Made by a program: the position numbers and the translations under genes | The notes under the pieces: generated by a model | Told to the model about the DNA's origin: nothing | Databases searched by the model: none | The model's input: only the letters and a program-made list of their open reading frames with translations | DNA from: CAYRPN01 sp964426135 | GTDB taxonomy: Bacteria; Planctomycetota; Phycisphaerae; Phycisphaerales; Phycisphaeraceae | Assembly (NCBI GenBank): GCA_964426135.1 | Contig: CAYRPN010000020.1 | Coordinates: 1 to 63,817 of the forward strand | Direction: 5' to 3' | DNA: 63,817 bases | In this document: positions 1 to 8,577 of the stretch, piece by piece | How positions within the stretch are numbered: the stretch's first letter is position 1 | Layout: each line of letters starts with the position of its first letter

Positions 1-98
1 GGCTCTGTTCAGGACTCCGAGACGCCCGTTCCAACCGGTGTCAAGTACGCAAATAACGGATGAGCCAGAACTGAACTCCCGTTCAACCGATCGCCCGG

Positions 99-216
99 TT
101 AGCGGAAGCACCGCAGGTGCCTGGTCGGTGAACGGCAGTCGTCCATATCGCTTCGATCAACTCCGTCCACGATGGCCCACTGCGCACCATCCAGACGCCT
201 TCGGCGTTTCCGCTAA
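99..216. repeat. Inverted pair of TTAGC-headed REP-like hairpins
   Basis: A plus-strand unit (99-124: TTAGC followed by a GC-rich hairpin) faces a minus-strand unit (191-216, ending GCTAA). The two arms are imperfect inverted copies. This is the only structure seen in bases 1-251, where I recognise no gene; the open frame through here is antisense to the dipeptidase. Confidence 0.6.
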
Positions 217-251
217 ACGCTTCATACTTCTCACTTCCCACCTCTCCCCAT

Positions 252-1355
252 TCATTTCTCCGGCAGATGCTTCATCCAGAACTTCAGCCAGTTCCCGTGC
301 AGGATCGCGGCGACATCGCCGTCGCCGTAGCCGCGCGATTTCAGTGACTCGCCCACCCGCGGCAGGTCGGCCACCGTGTCCAGGTCGTGCGGGGAATCCT
401 CCGCGCCGAAGCCGCCGTCAAGATCGGTGCCCAGGGCCGCGTGGGCCGCGTCGCCCGCAATCTGGCAGATGTGATCGATGTGCTGCGCCGCGGCTTCGAG
501 GCCCACGTCGCGACGAAGCATTTTCTCACCCGTTGCGCCCAGCCGAAGCATGCCGTTGTGCAGCGCAACGCCGACCACGCCGTCGCGCTCGAGGATGAGC
601 TTGATCTGCCGATCGCTCAACTGTCGCGGCGTGTTGGCGAGCGCCCGGCAGTTGCTGTGACTCGCGTACACCGGCCCCTGAAAAAGTTCGAGCGCCTCGA
701 AGAAGCTCCGATCGCACAGGTGCGTCAGATCCAACGTCATTTTCAACGCCATCATTTCCTTAATGAGTTCCCGCCCGGGCAGCGAAATCGAACTATCGCC
801 GGGGAATGTCTTCGTCGGCGTGCCGCCCGCGTACACCGCCGGCCCGATGTGCGCCAGCATCAACGTACGCAGACCCTGCAGCCACCACTCGTTCAGTTCG
901 CGCGGCTCGACGATCGGGTCGGCGCCCTCCATCGTCACGATCACGCCCACCGGCGGCAATTCCGCGCCGGCCGGCAGGAGCCACTGCTCCCAGTGTTTCG
1001 CAAGCTGCGTCGCGCTGGTGATCACGCGCACGAAACCCTGGCGTTCCAGAGCGCGGTAATACGCCAACTGCCCCTGCGCCACGGCATACGCCATGTCCTG
1101 CGTGGGCATGTCCAGGCTGAAGCGCGTGCCCGGCTGCGTCGCCGTCGTCTGCCTGGCCCGCGCGATCACGGTGGACAAGCACATCGGCACGCCGCTGCGG
1201 CGCATCTGCTCGACCGATGTCGTACACAGCCCCGGCTCCGACGCCGTCCAGCGCGCTTCGCGCTGGCGCAGCTGCGCCACGAGGAGGCGCTGGTCGCGCT
1301 CATAGCCCAGGGCATTCATGGCGAGATCGAGATGGCCGTCGAAGATCAGCGTCAT
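252..1355 (-). CDS. Membrane-dipeptidase-type peptidase (family M19)
   Basis: A 367-residue zinc dipeptidase of the renal-dipeptidase family, which hydrolyses Xaa-Xaa dipeptides. The family metal ligands are readable: His8 and Asp10 in DGHLD, Glu143 in TMEGADP, His212 in LTHL, His233 in ASHSN and the Asp pair in GTDLDGG near 311-313. Length fits the family. There is no signal peptide or lipobox, so a cytoplasmic enzyme is more likely than an exported one. It stands alone, divergent from the sigma factor across about 165 bases in which I see no clear promoter. Family assignment is secure; the true substrate (L,L- or L,D-dipeptide) cannot be told from sequence. Confidence 0.9.
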   Translation of the reverse strand: MTLIFDGHLDLAMNALGYERDQRLLVAQLRQREARWTASEPGLCTTSVEQMRRSGVPMCLSTVIARARQTTATQPGTRFSLDMPTQDMAYAVAQGQLAYYRALERQGFVRVITSATQLAKHWEQWLLPAGAELPPVGVIVTMEGADPIVEPRELNEWWLQGLRTLMLAHIGPAVYAGGTPTKTFPGDSSISLPGRELIKEMMALKMTLDLTHLCDRSFFEALELFQGPVYASHSNCRALANTPRQLSDRQIKLILERDGVVGVALHNGMLRLGATGEKMLRRDVGLEAAAQHIDHICQIAGDAAHAALGTDLDGGFGAEDSPHDLDTVADLPRVGESLKSRGYGDGDVAAILHGNWLKFWMKHLPEK

Positions 1356-1520
1356 GGCGGCGGATTATAAGCGCCGTTCCCGCCGATAACCGCGGGGCAA
1401 ACGAACCGTCGCCTTAAGCCCGACTCCGAATCCGCCGACTCTAGACGAGGCGGCTTCAATGGCCACGCACGTTCACCGCGTTGAGGCAACCACGCCCGTG
1501 CAACGCCGCCAGGAGATGGA

Positions 1521-2489
1521 GTGAGAATGCGGGAATTTTCCGTCAAAAGCGAGCTCGAACTGTATCTCCGCGAGATCGATAAGACCGCCCTCCTGACGGC
1601 GGAGCAGGAACGCGAACTCTGCTGGAAGATCATGCACGAGAACTGCCCGATGGCGCGCGACCGCATGGTCCGCGCCAATCTCCGCCTGGTCGTCAACATC
1701 GCCAAACGATTCGCCAACCGCGGCCTGCCGCTGCAGGACCTCATCGAGGAAGGCAACCTCGGACTGCTCCGCGCGGTGGAGGCATTCGACCCGGACCAGG
1801 GCGCCCGCTTCAGCACCTACGCATCGTGGTGGATCAAGCAGGCGATCAAGCGCGCCCTGATCAACGCGGTGCAGCCGATCCATATTCCGGCGTACATGGT
1901 GGAGCTCATCTCGCGCTGGAAGCGGGCCTACACGGAACTTGAAGAGCAACTCGGCCGCTCGCCTAACACGCAGGAACTGGCGGTGGCGATGGAGTTGAGC
2001 CCGCGCAAGGTGCGCATCATCCGCAAAGCCGTCCGCGCGTTTCAGCGGCCTGCGCAGTCCACGCACGCCGAGGACGGCGGAAGCCTCTCGGACATGCTCT
2101 GCGATCACAAGACCCTGCCGCCCGACGAGCAGGTGCTCAACAAGGACGACATCAACACGATCAGCCAGTTGCTCGGCATGATCGATGAGCGCGAGGCCGC
2201 CATCTTGCGCCTTCGTTTCGGCCTCGACGGCCAGGAACCGCTGACGCTGAAGGAAGTCGGCAAGGAAGTGGGCCTGACCCGCGAGCGCGTTCGGCAAATC
2301 GAGATCGAAGCACTGGAAAAGCTCAACCGCAGGCTCGATAGCGCCACGCCGCTGTCACCGTTGCACGCCAACAACAAGCGCCGCCGCCGTCGCCCCAGTG
2401 CCAAGCCCGCGGTATCCATCGAAGACCTGGACGACGTCGATGCTGCGCCGGCAAGCATCGGTCCCGGCGATACCGCTTCGGCGGCGTGA
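1521..2489 (+). CDS. RNA polymerase sigma-70 factor (RpoD/SigA type, group 2-like)
   Basis: A 322-residue sigma factor. It has region 1.2 (LYLREIDK near residue 15), region 2 (NLGLLRAVEAFDP, then FSTYASWWIKQAIKRA, residues 70-115), region 3, and a region 4.2 helix-turn-helix (LTRERVRQIEIEALEKL, about 255-275). It lacks the acidic region 1.1 of housekeeping RpoD, which suggests an alternative or secondary sigma. The last 50 residues form an unusual tail: an Arg/Lys run (KRRRRRPS) followed by an acidic stretch. AGGAG at 1511-1515 precedes a GTG start at 1521; an ATG six bases later is an alternative. Its target promoters are unknown. Confidence 0.92.
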   Translation: MRMREFSVKSELELYLREIDKTALLTAEQERELCWKIMHENCPMARDRMVRANLRLVVNIAKRFANRGLPLQDLIEEGNLGLLRAVEAFDPDQGARFSTYASWWIKQAIKRALINAVQPIHIPAYMVELISRWKRAYTELEEQLGRSPNTQELAVAMELSPRKVRIIRKAVRAFQRPAQSTHAEDGGSLSDMLCDHKTLPPDEQVLNKDDINTISQLLGMIDEREAAILRLRFGLDGQEPLTLKEVGKEVGLTRERVRQIEIEALEKLNRRLDSATPLSPLHANNKRRRRRPSAKPAVSIEDLDDVDAAPASIGPGDTASAA

Positions 2490-2591
2490 GAGTTCGCGGC
2501 CATCGCCAATTCTGCCCGCGTCTCCACACCGCCCGGCCCACGTTCTGCTTCGGATTTCTCGAATCAACTCTCGCCGAGTTGCCAATCGCAT

Positions 2592-2622
2592 TCCGAAATC
2601 CAAGATCCGAAATCCGAAATCT
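2592..2622. repeat. Tandem-word repeat, family i (aaatccga)
   Basis: Between the sigma factor and the HTTM gene lie about three degenerate copies of the word gaaatccga. The same word family occurs at 13.3, 14.1, 15.3, 15.4 and 44.1 kb. The rest of the gap (2490-2633) shows nothing else. Confidence 0.6.
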
Positions 2623-2633
2623 CCCGTCCCTGT

Positions 2634-4385
2634 TCACTCCCCAATCACCGGCCCGCGAAAATACACGTGCTTCTTCGTGGCCGGCTGCCCATCGATGCCC
2701 AGGCTCGTCTTCACGAACGACAATTCGATCCAGTCGATCCTGCTGTCCTGATGAATGCGGTTCCAGCGGTGCGCCCACACGCGCCCGAGCATGGCCCGCT
2801 GATTGCGATGCCGATCCAGCGCGATGCTCGCCATCAGTCGGCGCCAGCGGTGATCGGGAAAAAGTCGATACGAAGTGCCGGGAGCCGGACCCTTCGCCAC
2901 TTCCTCTTTCATCTCCGCTCCGGCTAACAGGTCGACCGTCATGCCCGCGGTGCCCTTGCCCGCACCGATGGTTCCGACGATCACGTAGAACCCCGTCTCC
3001 GTCGGCGGATCGCTGAACATGCCCCACGCCTGTTTCAGTCCAACCACGTAGCCGAACCACGCATGATCCTCTGCAAGCAACGGAGCGACCTTGCGATCCT
3101 TCTGCACCGCGCTGATGTTCCATGCGATCACATAAACGAACACCATCGCCAGCACGAACCGGCCGCCCCAGACCAGCGGACGATTGCCGAACCCGGCGCT
3201 GCCCGTGTCCGGGGACGTGCCGGCACTGGCGGCGTCACCGGTCACGCCGCCGCGCCGCCCCACGCGCATCACATCCCACCACTTGCCCGGCACGAACAGC
3301 AGCCAGCACGCGATGCTCACCACCGGAAACAGGCCCGTCGTCAGCGTGGCTTCGATCGCCAGGTGAAACACAACGAAAGCAATGATCGCCAGCCCGCGCC
3401 AGAGTTTCGTGAGGAACGGCAGGAAGCACAGGGCAGGCAGCGCGACCTCCGCCCAGGGCACGATCGCGGCCATCGCGTTGATGAACGTCGGATTCTCCCG
3501 CAGCGTCACGCCCAGCGGCTTCACATACATGTCAAACGACAGCGCCCGCTTCATCGCCTCGCCGCTGGACCACACATCGTTGAACTTATAGATGCCGCTG
3601 AATACGTACATCACCGCCAGTTGCAGAAGCAGGCACGCCGTGGCGAATGACATCCGCGTGTGCGACGAACCGTCGCGCACCACCGGCGGAAGCGGCGATT
3701 CAGGATTGCTCGTCATGCTGGACATGCGGGGCCGCGAAGCCTCGGCGGAATCCGGCGCGGGCTCCGCCACGGGACCTGTCGCGCCGCCGCGGGCGCACAC
3801 GCTGCCCCAGAATTCGTCGCGGACGGCAGGGAGTGACGGCGCGGCGCCCACGGCCCGGATCGGCCGCGCATCCTCCTGCCTGCGCCGCTGCTGAAGGCAA
3901 TCCATCGCCCAACGCGAACCGAGTGGCGCGAACATCGCCCAGAACAGCATGACGCGCAGCAGATCGTCGCCGGCGTTGCAGATGGTTTCGTTGCGAAAGT
4001 GCAGCGACGTGAGCAGCAGCCAGGAGATGAACGTCGCCGTCCGCGTGCGCCAGCCAACGATCATCGCCATCGCCGCCACACCGGCCAGCGCGAATAGTCC
4101 CGCCTGAAACTCCACGCGCCCGTTCATCGCATGCAGCGACCAGAGCCAGTCGGCGCCGGGCTCGGCAGTCACCGCCGTCGCACCAGCGGGCGACTGGACG
4201 TAGGCGGTGCCCATTGCCTCCATCCACGCCTTGCGCGGGTAGACGCCCTCGTCGCTGTAGTGCTCCGCCAGCGAGCCGACGCGGATCGTCAGATCCGCCA
4301 GAAGGATCAGCCCTACCGCCACGCGAAACAGCGCGAGCGATCTGGCGTCGATGCCGAACACACGATCAAGAGCGCGGCGAAGCAT
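2634..4385 (-). CDS. HTTM-domain multi-pass membrane protein
   Basis: A 583-residue integral membrane protein of the HTTM (vitamin-K-dependent gamma-carboxylase-like) family. The start, with LALFRVAVGLILLADL, is typical. Further signatures are SLHFRNETICNAGDDLLR in the second quarter and FSGIYKFNDVWSSGEAM in the middle. A long hydrophilic proline-rich loop (about residues 165-250) separates the two membrane halves, and the C-terminal third after the last helix is soluble. Planctomycetes carry many such proteins of unknown substrate; gamma-carboxylation should not be assumed. The gene is convergent with the sigma gene and divergent from cdsA. Confidence 0.82.
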   Translation of the reverse strand: MLRRALDRVFGIDARSLALFRVAVGLILLADLTIRVGSLAEHYSDEGVYPRKAWMEAMGTAYVQSPAGATAVTAEPGADWLWSLHAMNGRVEFQAGLFALAGVAAMAMIVGWRTRTATFISWLLLTSLHFRNETICNAGDDLLRVMLFWAMFAPLGSRWAMDCLQQRRRQEDARPIRAVGAAPSLPAVRDEFWGSVCARGGATGPVAEPAPDSAEASRPRMSSMTSNPESPLPPVVRDGSSHTRMSFATACLLLQLAVMYVFSGIYKFNDVWSSGEAMKRALSFDMYVKPLGVTLRENPTFINAMAAIVPWAEVALPALCFLPFLTKLWRGLAIIAFVVFHLAIEATLTTGLFPVVSIACWLLFVPGKWWDVMRVGRRGGVTGDAASAGTSPDTGSAGFGNRPLVWGGRFVLAMVFVYVIAWNISAVQKDRKVAPLLAEDHAWFGYVVGLKQAWGMFSDPPTETGFYVIVGTIGAGKGTAGMTVDLLAGAEMKEEVAKGPAPGTSYRLFPDHRWRRLMASIALDRHRNQRAMLGRVWAHRWNRIHQDSRIDWIELSFVKTSLGIDGQPATKKHVYFRGPVIGE

Positions 4386-4430
4386 GGAATCACTCTATTC
4401 AGGCCATTAGCCCCGAACTACACCCGGAGC

Positions 4431-4480
4431 CAACGGCTAACGGCTAACGGCTAACGACTAACGGCTCATGGCTCACGGCT
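4431..4480. repeat. Tandem-word repeat, family iv (ggctaac)
   Basis: Six degenerate copies of the word acggctaac/acggctcat occupy most of the gap between the divergent HTTM and cdsA starts. It begins just after a GGCCATTAGCCCC motif (4412-4424) that also opens the hairpin inside the enolase gene, so the two repeat types adjoin here. It ends about 20 bases before the cdsA start and may overlap its promoter. Confidence 0.6.
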
Positions 4481-4501
4481 TCCTCTGTTACCATCCGCAC
4501 C

Positions 4502-5437
4502 ATGCTGAAGTATCGACTGATTCTCGGCCCGACGATGATTGTCGCCCTGCTGTTGATGATCTACCTCGACGATCGTCTGGGGGCAGTCAACGTCACGGAC
4601 ACACTGCTGGGCTCGCTGCGCGCCGGCGAGAAACTGCTGCCGCCGGGTTTGCTCGTCTTCGGCGTGTTCGGGCTGCTCGTGATCCTGGGCGCCGGCGAAC
4701 TGTGCGCCATGGCACGGGCCAAGGGCATCGAGGCTCAGCCGCGCGTGCTGAAGTTCGCCGCCATCGCGACCTTCGCGAGCATGTACCTCGCCCCGCGCCA
4801 GGCGGGCGGATCGGCCGCGATTGCGTGGCTGGCCGGAGCGCTGTTTCTCTCCTTCTTCGCGGGCATGCTGCGCCATGCCTGGCGTCAGCAGACGCAAGGC
4901 GCCATCGCCGCGGGCGCGGCCGCCATGCTCACCGCGACTTACCTGGGCATCCTGCCCGGTTTCTTCATGCTCATCCGCGAAGGCCACAGCGCCTGGATGC
5001 TCGCTGCGATCATCATGATCACCAAGAACTGCGACACCGGCGCGTACACCGTCGGCCGGCTGTGCGGCAAACGCAAACTCATTCCCTGGCTCAGCCCCGG
5101 CAAAACCGTCGAGGGCCTGATCGGCGGCATCGCGTTCTCCGTCATCACCGCCGTGCTCCTCGCCGCCATGAACAACCACTACGAGTGGGAAGGCCGCTGG
5201 TCGCAGGCCACGCAGACGTTCACGCACCAGCATTACTCGCTCGGGTTCGCGGCGATCCTAGGCGTGCTGCTCGCGGTAATTGGCCACGGCGGCGATCTCC
5301 TGGAAAGCCTGCTCAAGCGCGACGCCGGCGTGAAAGACGCCGGCTCAACCATCCCCGGCTTCGGCGGCGTCCTGGATGTCATCGACTCGCCCTTGCTCAT
5401 CGCGCCGGTGGCGTATGCGATGCTGGCAGCGGTGTGA
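4502..5437 (+). CDS. cdsA: Phosphatidate cytidylyltransferase
   Basis: A 311-residue multi-pass inner-membrane enzyme that makes CDP-diacylglycerol from CTP and phosphatidate, the branch point for phospholipid synthesis. The C-terminal CDP-diglyceride synthetase signature is clear: GHGGDLLESLLKRDAGVKD followed by PGFGGVLDVIDS (about residues 258-298), with the usual SLxKR, KD, PGxGG and D-S positions. KNCDTGAYTVGRLCGKRK and SPGKTVEG upstream also match the family. The N-terminal half is a set of hydrophobic helices. I see no strong Shine-Dalgarno site. It is a single gene, not in the usual uppS-cdsA-dxr operon. Confidence 0.93.
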   Translation: MLKYRLILGPTMIVALLLMIYLDDRLGAVNVTDTLLGSLRAGEKLLPPGLLVFGVFGLLVILGAGELCAMARAKGIEAQPRVLKFAAIATFASMYLAPRQAGGSAAIAWLAGALFLSFFAGMLRHAWRQQTQGAIAAGAAAMLTATYLGILPGFFMLIREGHSAWMLAAIIMITKNCDTGAYTVGRLCGKRKLIPWLSPGKTVEGLIGGIAFSVITAVLLAAMNNHYEWEGRWSQATQTFTHQHYSLGFAAILGVLLAVIGHGGDLLESLLKRDAGVKDAGSTIPGFGGVLDVIDSPLLIAPVAYAMLAAV

Positions 5438-5456
5438 CTTTGCCACGCCGAATCTC

Positions 5457-5544
5457 AACCACAAAGACACAAAGAAGAAATTCGACTTACTGACCTGGAT
5501 TAACGTAATAGCTGCGTGCTTTGTGTCTCTGTGTCTTTGCGGTT
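5457..5544. repeat. Inverted pair of tandem words, family vii (acaaagac)
   Basis: The left arm 5457-5474 (AACCACAAAGACACAAAG) and the right arm 5519-5544 (its reverse complement with an extra repeat unit) enclose about 44 bases. The element lies between the convergent ends of cdsA and the PQQ gene, where the hairpin could also work as a terminator. Confidence 0.65.
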
Positions 5545-5555
5545 CCAATCCTGCA

Positions 5556-6821
5556 TCACTGTGCTCGCAAATCCACGCACACCACTTCCTGCTCGTCTCT
5601 CGCGAACATCAAGCCATCCGCCAGCGCGAAATTCGCACGCACCGGCTCGCGCAGCAGCTTGCCTCGTGCCATCGACGCGAACTCCTTCTCGGTCGCCTTC
5701 ACGAAGAGCAGGTCGCCGTTCTCCAGCAGGATCACGAGCTTGGCGTCGCCTTTCCCCTCAGGCTGCGCCAGCACGATCGGCCCGGCGGGCAGGCCGTCCT
5801 GCGTCCAGCGCACTTTGCCGGTCTTTAGATCGACGCAGCGGAGTTTGGTGTCGCCAAAGTCGTTGCGGCCGTCGAAACCGTAGAGGAAGCCGTCCTTGTG
5901 CACGAGGTTGGCGTACTGACTGGCGATGGCGTCTTCGCCGGCCCAGAGCGTCTCGAACTTTTTCCCGTCGACCGCCAGCGCGGTCGCGCCGACTTCATAC
6001 GACGTCGAAAGCACGATCGTGTTGCCCACCACCAGCGGCGACGCCGCATTCACCGACGCATGCTGCTTCGAGCGCCAGCGCTGCTCGAAGAATAATTCGC
6101 CCGACTTCGGATCGCAGGCGACCAGTCCCGTGCGAGTGAAAAAGAAAACGTATTTCTGCTCACCGATCTTCGCCGTCACCGGCGACGCGTAGCCCGCCTC
6201 ATCGCCGCCGGCCTTCCACATCAGCTTGCCGGTCTTTGCATCGAACGCCCCGACGCCCGCCTGCGGCCCACCGATGTTCAGAAACACCAGCCCGTCTTCC
6301 ACCACCGGCGAGCAGCCGCGACCGAAGAACCCCTTGGGCGAGCGATGCTCCTTGGCGGTGTTCACCTGCCAGATCGTCTTGCCCGCGGCGAGGTCGACAC
6401 AGCTCAAAACGCCATCGGGACCGAAGGCGTAGATCTTGCCGTCAGCAATGGCGGGCGTGCCGCGCGGGCCGTTGCCTTTGCGCATGTCGTCGAAAAAGTC
6501 GGTGTCGTAGCCGGCGGACCAGACCTGCTTGCCGGTGGAAGCGTCGAGGCAGTCGAGGACGCAGCGGTCTTCCTTGCGATGGAAGAGAATCACTTTCGCA
6601 TCGGCTCCGCTACCCGTCACCACCGGCGACGCGAACCCTTCGCCGACCTTCTGCCGCCAGAGCACCTTGGGGCCGGCGGCCGGCAGTTCATCGGCGATCG
6701 CCTTGCCGGTGTAGACGGCGTTGCGCGTAGGGCCCAGGAACTGCGGCCAGTCGGCCGCGGCAGCGGCGGCGTTGGCAATCAGCGCGAACGCCAGGCACGT
6801 GATGAACAGGTGAATTCGCAT
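5556..6821 (-). CDS. Exported PQQ-like beta-propeller protein
   Basis: A 421-residue periplasmic protein with a Sec signal peptide (MRIHLFITCLAFALIANAAA) followed by repeated PQQ-type propeller blades. Examples are DWPQFLGPTRN at the mature start, CLDASTGKQVWSAG, CVDLAAGKTIWQVN, AFDAKTGKLMWKAG and CVDLKTGKVRWTQDG. Such BamB-like propellers bind partners or PQQ, but no PQQ-dehydrogenase catalytic residues are evident. I start at the ATG at 6821 because it gives the signal peptide. The frame stays open 49 codons further upstream, but that part (GQGPTAKRR) is translated REP hairpin. The function is probably structural or electron-transfer related. Confidence 0.82.
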   Translation of the reverse strand: MRIHLFITCLAFALIANAAAAAADWPQFLGPTRNAVYTGKAIADELPAAGPKVLWRQKVGEGFASPVVTGSGADAKVILFHRKEDRCVLDCLDASTGKQVWSAGYDTDFFDDMRKGNGPRGTPAIADGKIYAFGPDGVLSCVDLAAGKTIWQVNTAKEHRSPKGFFGRGCSPVVEDGLVFLNIGGPQAGVGAFDAKTGKLMWKAGGDEAGYASPVTAKIGEQKYVFFFTRTGLVACDPKSGELFFEQRWRSKQHASVNAASPLVVGNTIVLSTSYEVGATALAVDGKKFETLWAGEDAIASQYANLVHKDGFLYGFDGRNDFGDTKLRCVDLKTGKVRWTQDGLPAGPIVLAQPEGKGDAKLVILLENGDLLFVKATEKEFASMARGKLLREPVRANFALADGLMFARDEQEVVCVDLRAQ

Positions 6822-6863
6822 GGTGATTGTCGGTGAATGCAAATCATTGGAAACATCGCGCCG

Positions 6864-6995
6864 TTTAGCCGTCGGGCCTTGCCCGACGCGAGGGCACGAC
6901 CGCATTCCCAATGTCAAGATCGCACAATGGTCGAAACAACGCGGCGACGCGAATGGATTGGCCCGCACTCGTCGGGCAAGGCCCGACGGCTAAAC
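6864..6995. repeat. Inverted pair of TTAGC REP-like hairpins
   Basis: Two units (6866-6889 plus, 6970-6993 minus) share 26 identical bases in inverted orientation: GTTTAGC then an 8-bp perfect stem around a CTT loop. They fill the gap between the PQQ gene start and the methyltransferase stop. Confidence 0.8.
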
Positions 6996-7023
6996 GTGGG
7001 CACGCCCAGCGCCATCAATTCTC

Positions 7024-7914
7024 CTAGCGCTTCTCATCCCCTTTCTCATCCTTCTTCTCGTCTTTGCCCACTTCCGTCGGCTTCCATTTCTCGTCGCGCT
7101 GGAACCACATCATGTGCTGCCACGGCAGGTCGTCGAACTCCTTCACCAGCTTCAGCCCGTTGGCCGGCAGTTCCTTCATGATCTGCTTCTTGCTCATCTT
7201 GTGCTCCGGCTTGATCAGCACCTTCGGATCCTCCGCGCGGAACTCCACGAGCACGAAGACGCCGTCGGGCTTCAGAGCCTTGCGGATTTTGTCGAGCATG
7301 TGAACCGGGTGCGAGAACTCGTGGTACACATCCACGAGCAGGATCACGTCCATCGAGTTCTCCTTCAGCTTCGGATCGATCAAGGTGCCCAGCACGTACT
7401 CGATGTTCTCCACCTTGGCCGCCTCGGCCCGCTTCTTGAGGAATCGCAGCATCTGGGGCTGAATTTCCACGGCGAAAACCTTTCCCGCCGCGCCGACCGA
7501 TTTCGCCATCGGCAGCGTGTAGTAACCGTTGCCCGCGCCCAGGTCGCACACCATCTGCCCCTCCTTCAGCGCCAGAGCCTTGAGCATCGTCTTGGAATCC
7601 TCCTCGCGCTCCCGGCTCTCGCGCGTCAGCCACGGTGCGCCGGCGTAGTGCATCGTCTGCGCAATCTTACGCCCCATGTACTCCGTCAACTCCGGCGGCA
7701 GCGGCTCCTCTTTCGGTTCTTCTTTCGGTTCTTCTTTCGGTTCTTCCGCGGGTTTGGGGGCGGGCTTGGACTTGTCGCTGTTGCTGTCCTTCGCGCTGTC
7801 CTTCGGTTGCTCGGCGGCCGCGCCTTGCTTCGGTGCGGACTCCTCGGCGGTGCAACTGAGAACCGGGGCGAACAGAAACGCGAACGCGATGAGAAGGAGT
7901 CGAAAATGCATCAT
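7024..7914 (-). CDS. Exported class I SAM-dependent methyltransferase-like protein
   Basis: A 296-residue protein with an N-terminal signal sequence (FRLLLIAFAFLFAPVLSC, possibly a lipobox ending LSC). A low-complexity linker follows, with four copies of EEPK, then a Rossmann methyltransferase domain. Motif I is VCDLGAGNGYYT (about residue 122), followed by VFAVEIQPQML and the motif IV region DVILLVDVYHEF. The C-terminus ends in a Lys/Glu-rich tail. S-adenosylmethionine is not normally found outside the cytoplasm, so an exported methyltransferase is odd. Either the leader is a membrane anchor facing inward, or the fold has another use. The target is unknown. Confidence 0.82.
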   Translation of the reverse strand: MMHFRLLLIAFAFLFAPVLSCTAEESAPKQGAAAEQPKDSAKDSNSDKSKPAPKPAEEPKEEPKEEPKEEPLPPELTEYMGRKIAQTMHYAGAPWLTRESREREEDSKTMLKALALKEGQMVCDLGAGNGYYTLPMAKSVGAAGKVFAVEIQPQMLRFLKKRAEAAKVENIEYVLGTLIDPKLKENSMDVILLVDVYHEFSHPVHMLDKIRKALKPDGVFVLVEFRAEDPKVLIKPEHKMSKKQIMKELPANGLKLVKEFDDLPWQHMMWFQRDEKWKPTEVGKDEKKDEKGDEKR

Positions 7915-7955
7915 GGCGATGGTCCTCGTGTTTGAAACGATCGAATTCGCGATAT

Positions 7956-8027
7956 TCAGCGACGGGGCTTGCCCCGTTTCCTGCGGCGCGCGTTCTCACG
8001 ACGGAACGCGGCAAGCCGCGGCGCTAA
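7956..8027. repeat. Degenerate inverted pair of TTAGC hairpins
   Basis: The plus unit (7956-7978, TTCAGC head with a gacggggc stem) and the minus unit (8008-8027, ending GCTAA) lie between the methyltransferase and the receiver gene. The minus unit runs into the end of the receiver gene and supplies its TAG stop. Confidence 0.6.
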
Positions 8028-8428
8028 ACCGGTTTGCCGCGGGCATGCTGCATCGCGTCGGTCAGCGCCTGCTTCGTCGCGGGCTGGTTCAACTGCGATT
8101 TGCCGAAGCCGCGCAAAGCGCCGGCTGCCACCGCGGCGGCCTGGGCGTCGTCATAGTTGGAGATCAGCAGCATCACCGGCGGCTGGGGCGATTGCGCAAT
8201 CTGGCGAATCAATTCCAATCCGTCGCCCGCGGAGAAATCGCCGTCGAGCACGCGATTGATCAGCAGCACAGGCCGCACTGCCTTGCCGGTGGAGAGCGCG
8301 GCGATGGCGGCTTGGTCGTTCACGGCATCGATGCGCACGCCGGGACACGCCTCAGTCACCACGCGCGTGAGCGACCACGAGTCTGCGCCGCAGTGACCGA
8401 CGAGCACGATAGGAGGCGAATCGTTCAT
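8024..8428 (-). CDS. Degenerate response-regulator receiver (pseudo-receiver) protein
   Basis: A stand-alone CheY-like domain of 134 residues. Strands beta1 (PIVLVGHCGAD), beta3 (PVLLINRVLDGDF), beta4 (PVMLLISNYDD) and beta5 (GALRGFGKSQL) can be placed. The conserved Ser/Thr and the Lys-Ser of beta5 remain. The phosphoacceptor Asp at the end of beta3 is Asn (LLIN), and the beta1 acidic pair is missing, so aspartyl phosphorylation is unlikely. There is no kinase or output domain nearby. Its stop codon falls inside a REP-like hairpin, so the C-terminal residues may have been altered by that insertion. Confidence 0.72.
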   Translation of the reverse strand: MNDSPPIVLVGHCGADSWSLTRVVTEACPGVRIDAVNDQAAIAALSTGKAVRPVLLINRVLDGDFSAGDGLELIRQIAQSPQPPVMLLISNYDDAQAAAVAAGALRGFGKSQLNQPATKQALTDAMQHARGKPV

Positions 8429-8439
8429 GCCATTCCCAG

Positions 8440-8572
8440 GCGAGCCGGGGCGTATTCACCCCGACGATAAATCCTGCGTCGACAGGTCATGTCACCGCCG
8501 CATGTCTCACAACACAATCGAATGCTTCAGATCAAGCGAGCGATTCGTCGGGCCGAATACGGCCCGGCTCGC
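8440..8572. repeat. Inverted-repeat element (GCGAGCCGGG arms)
   Basis: Arms 8440-8467 and 8546-8572 are inverted copies with a few mismatches (GCGAGCCGGG, CGTATTC, CCCGACGA). Together with the ~80-base centre they fill the gap between the receiver start and the phosphatase-like gene. Confidence 0.6.
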
Positions 8573-8577
8573 AGCAT

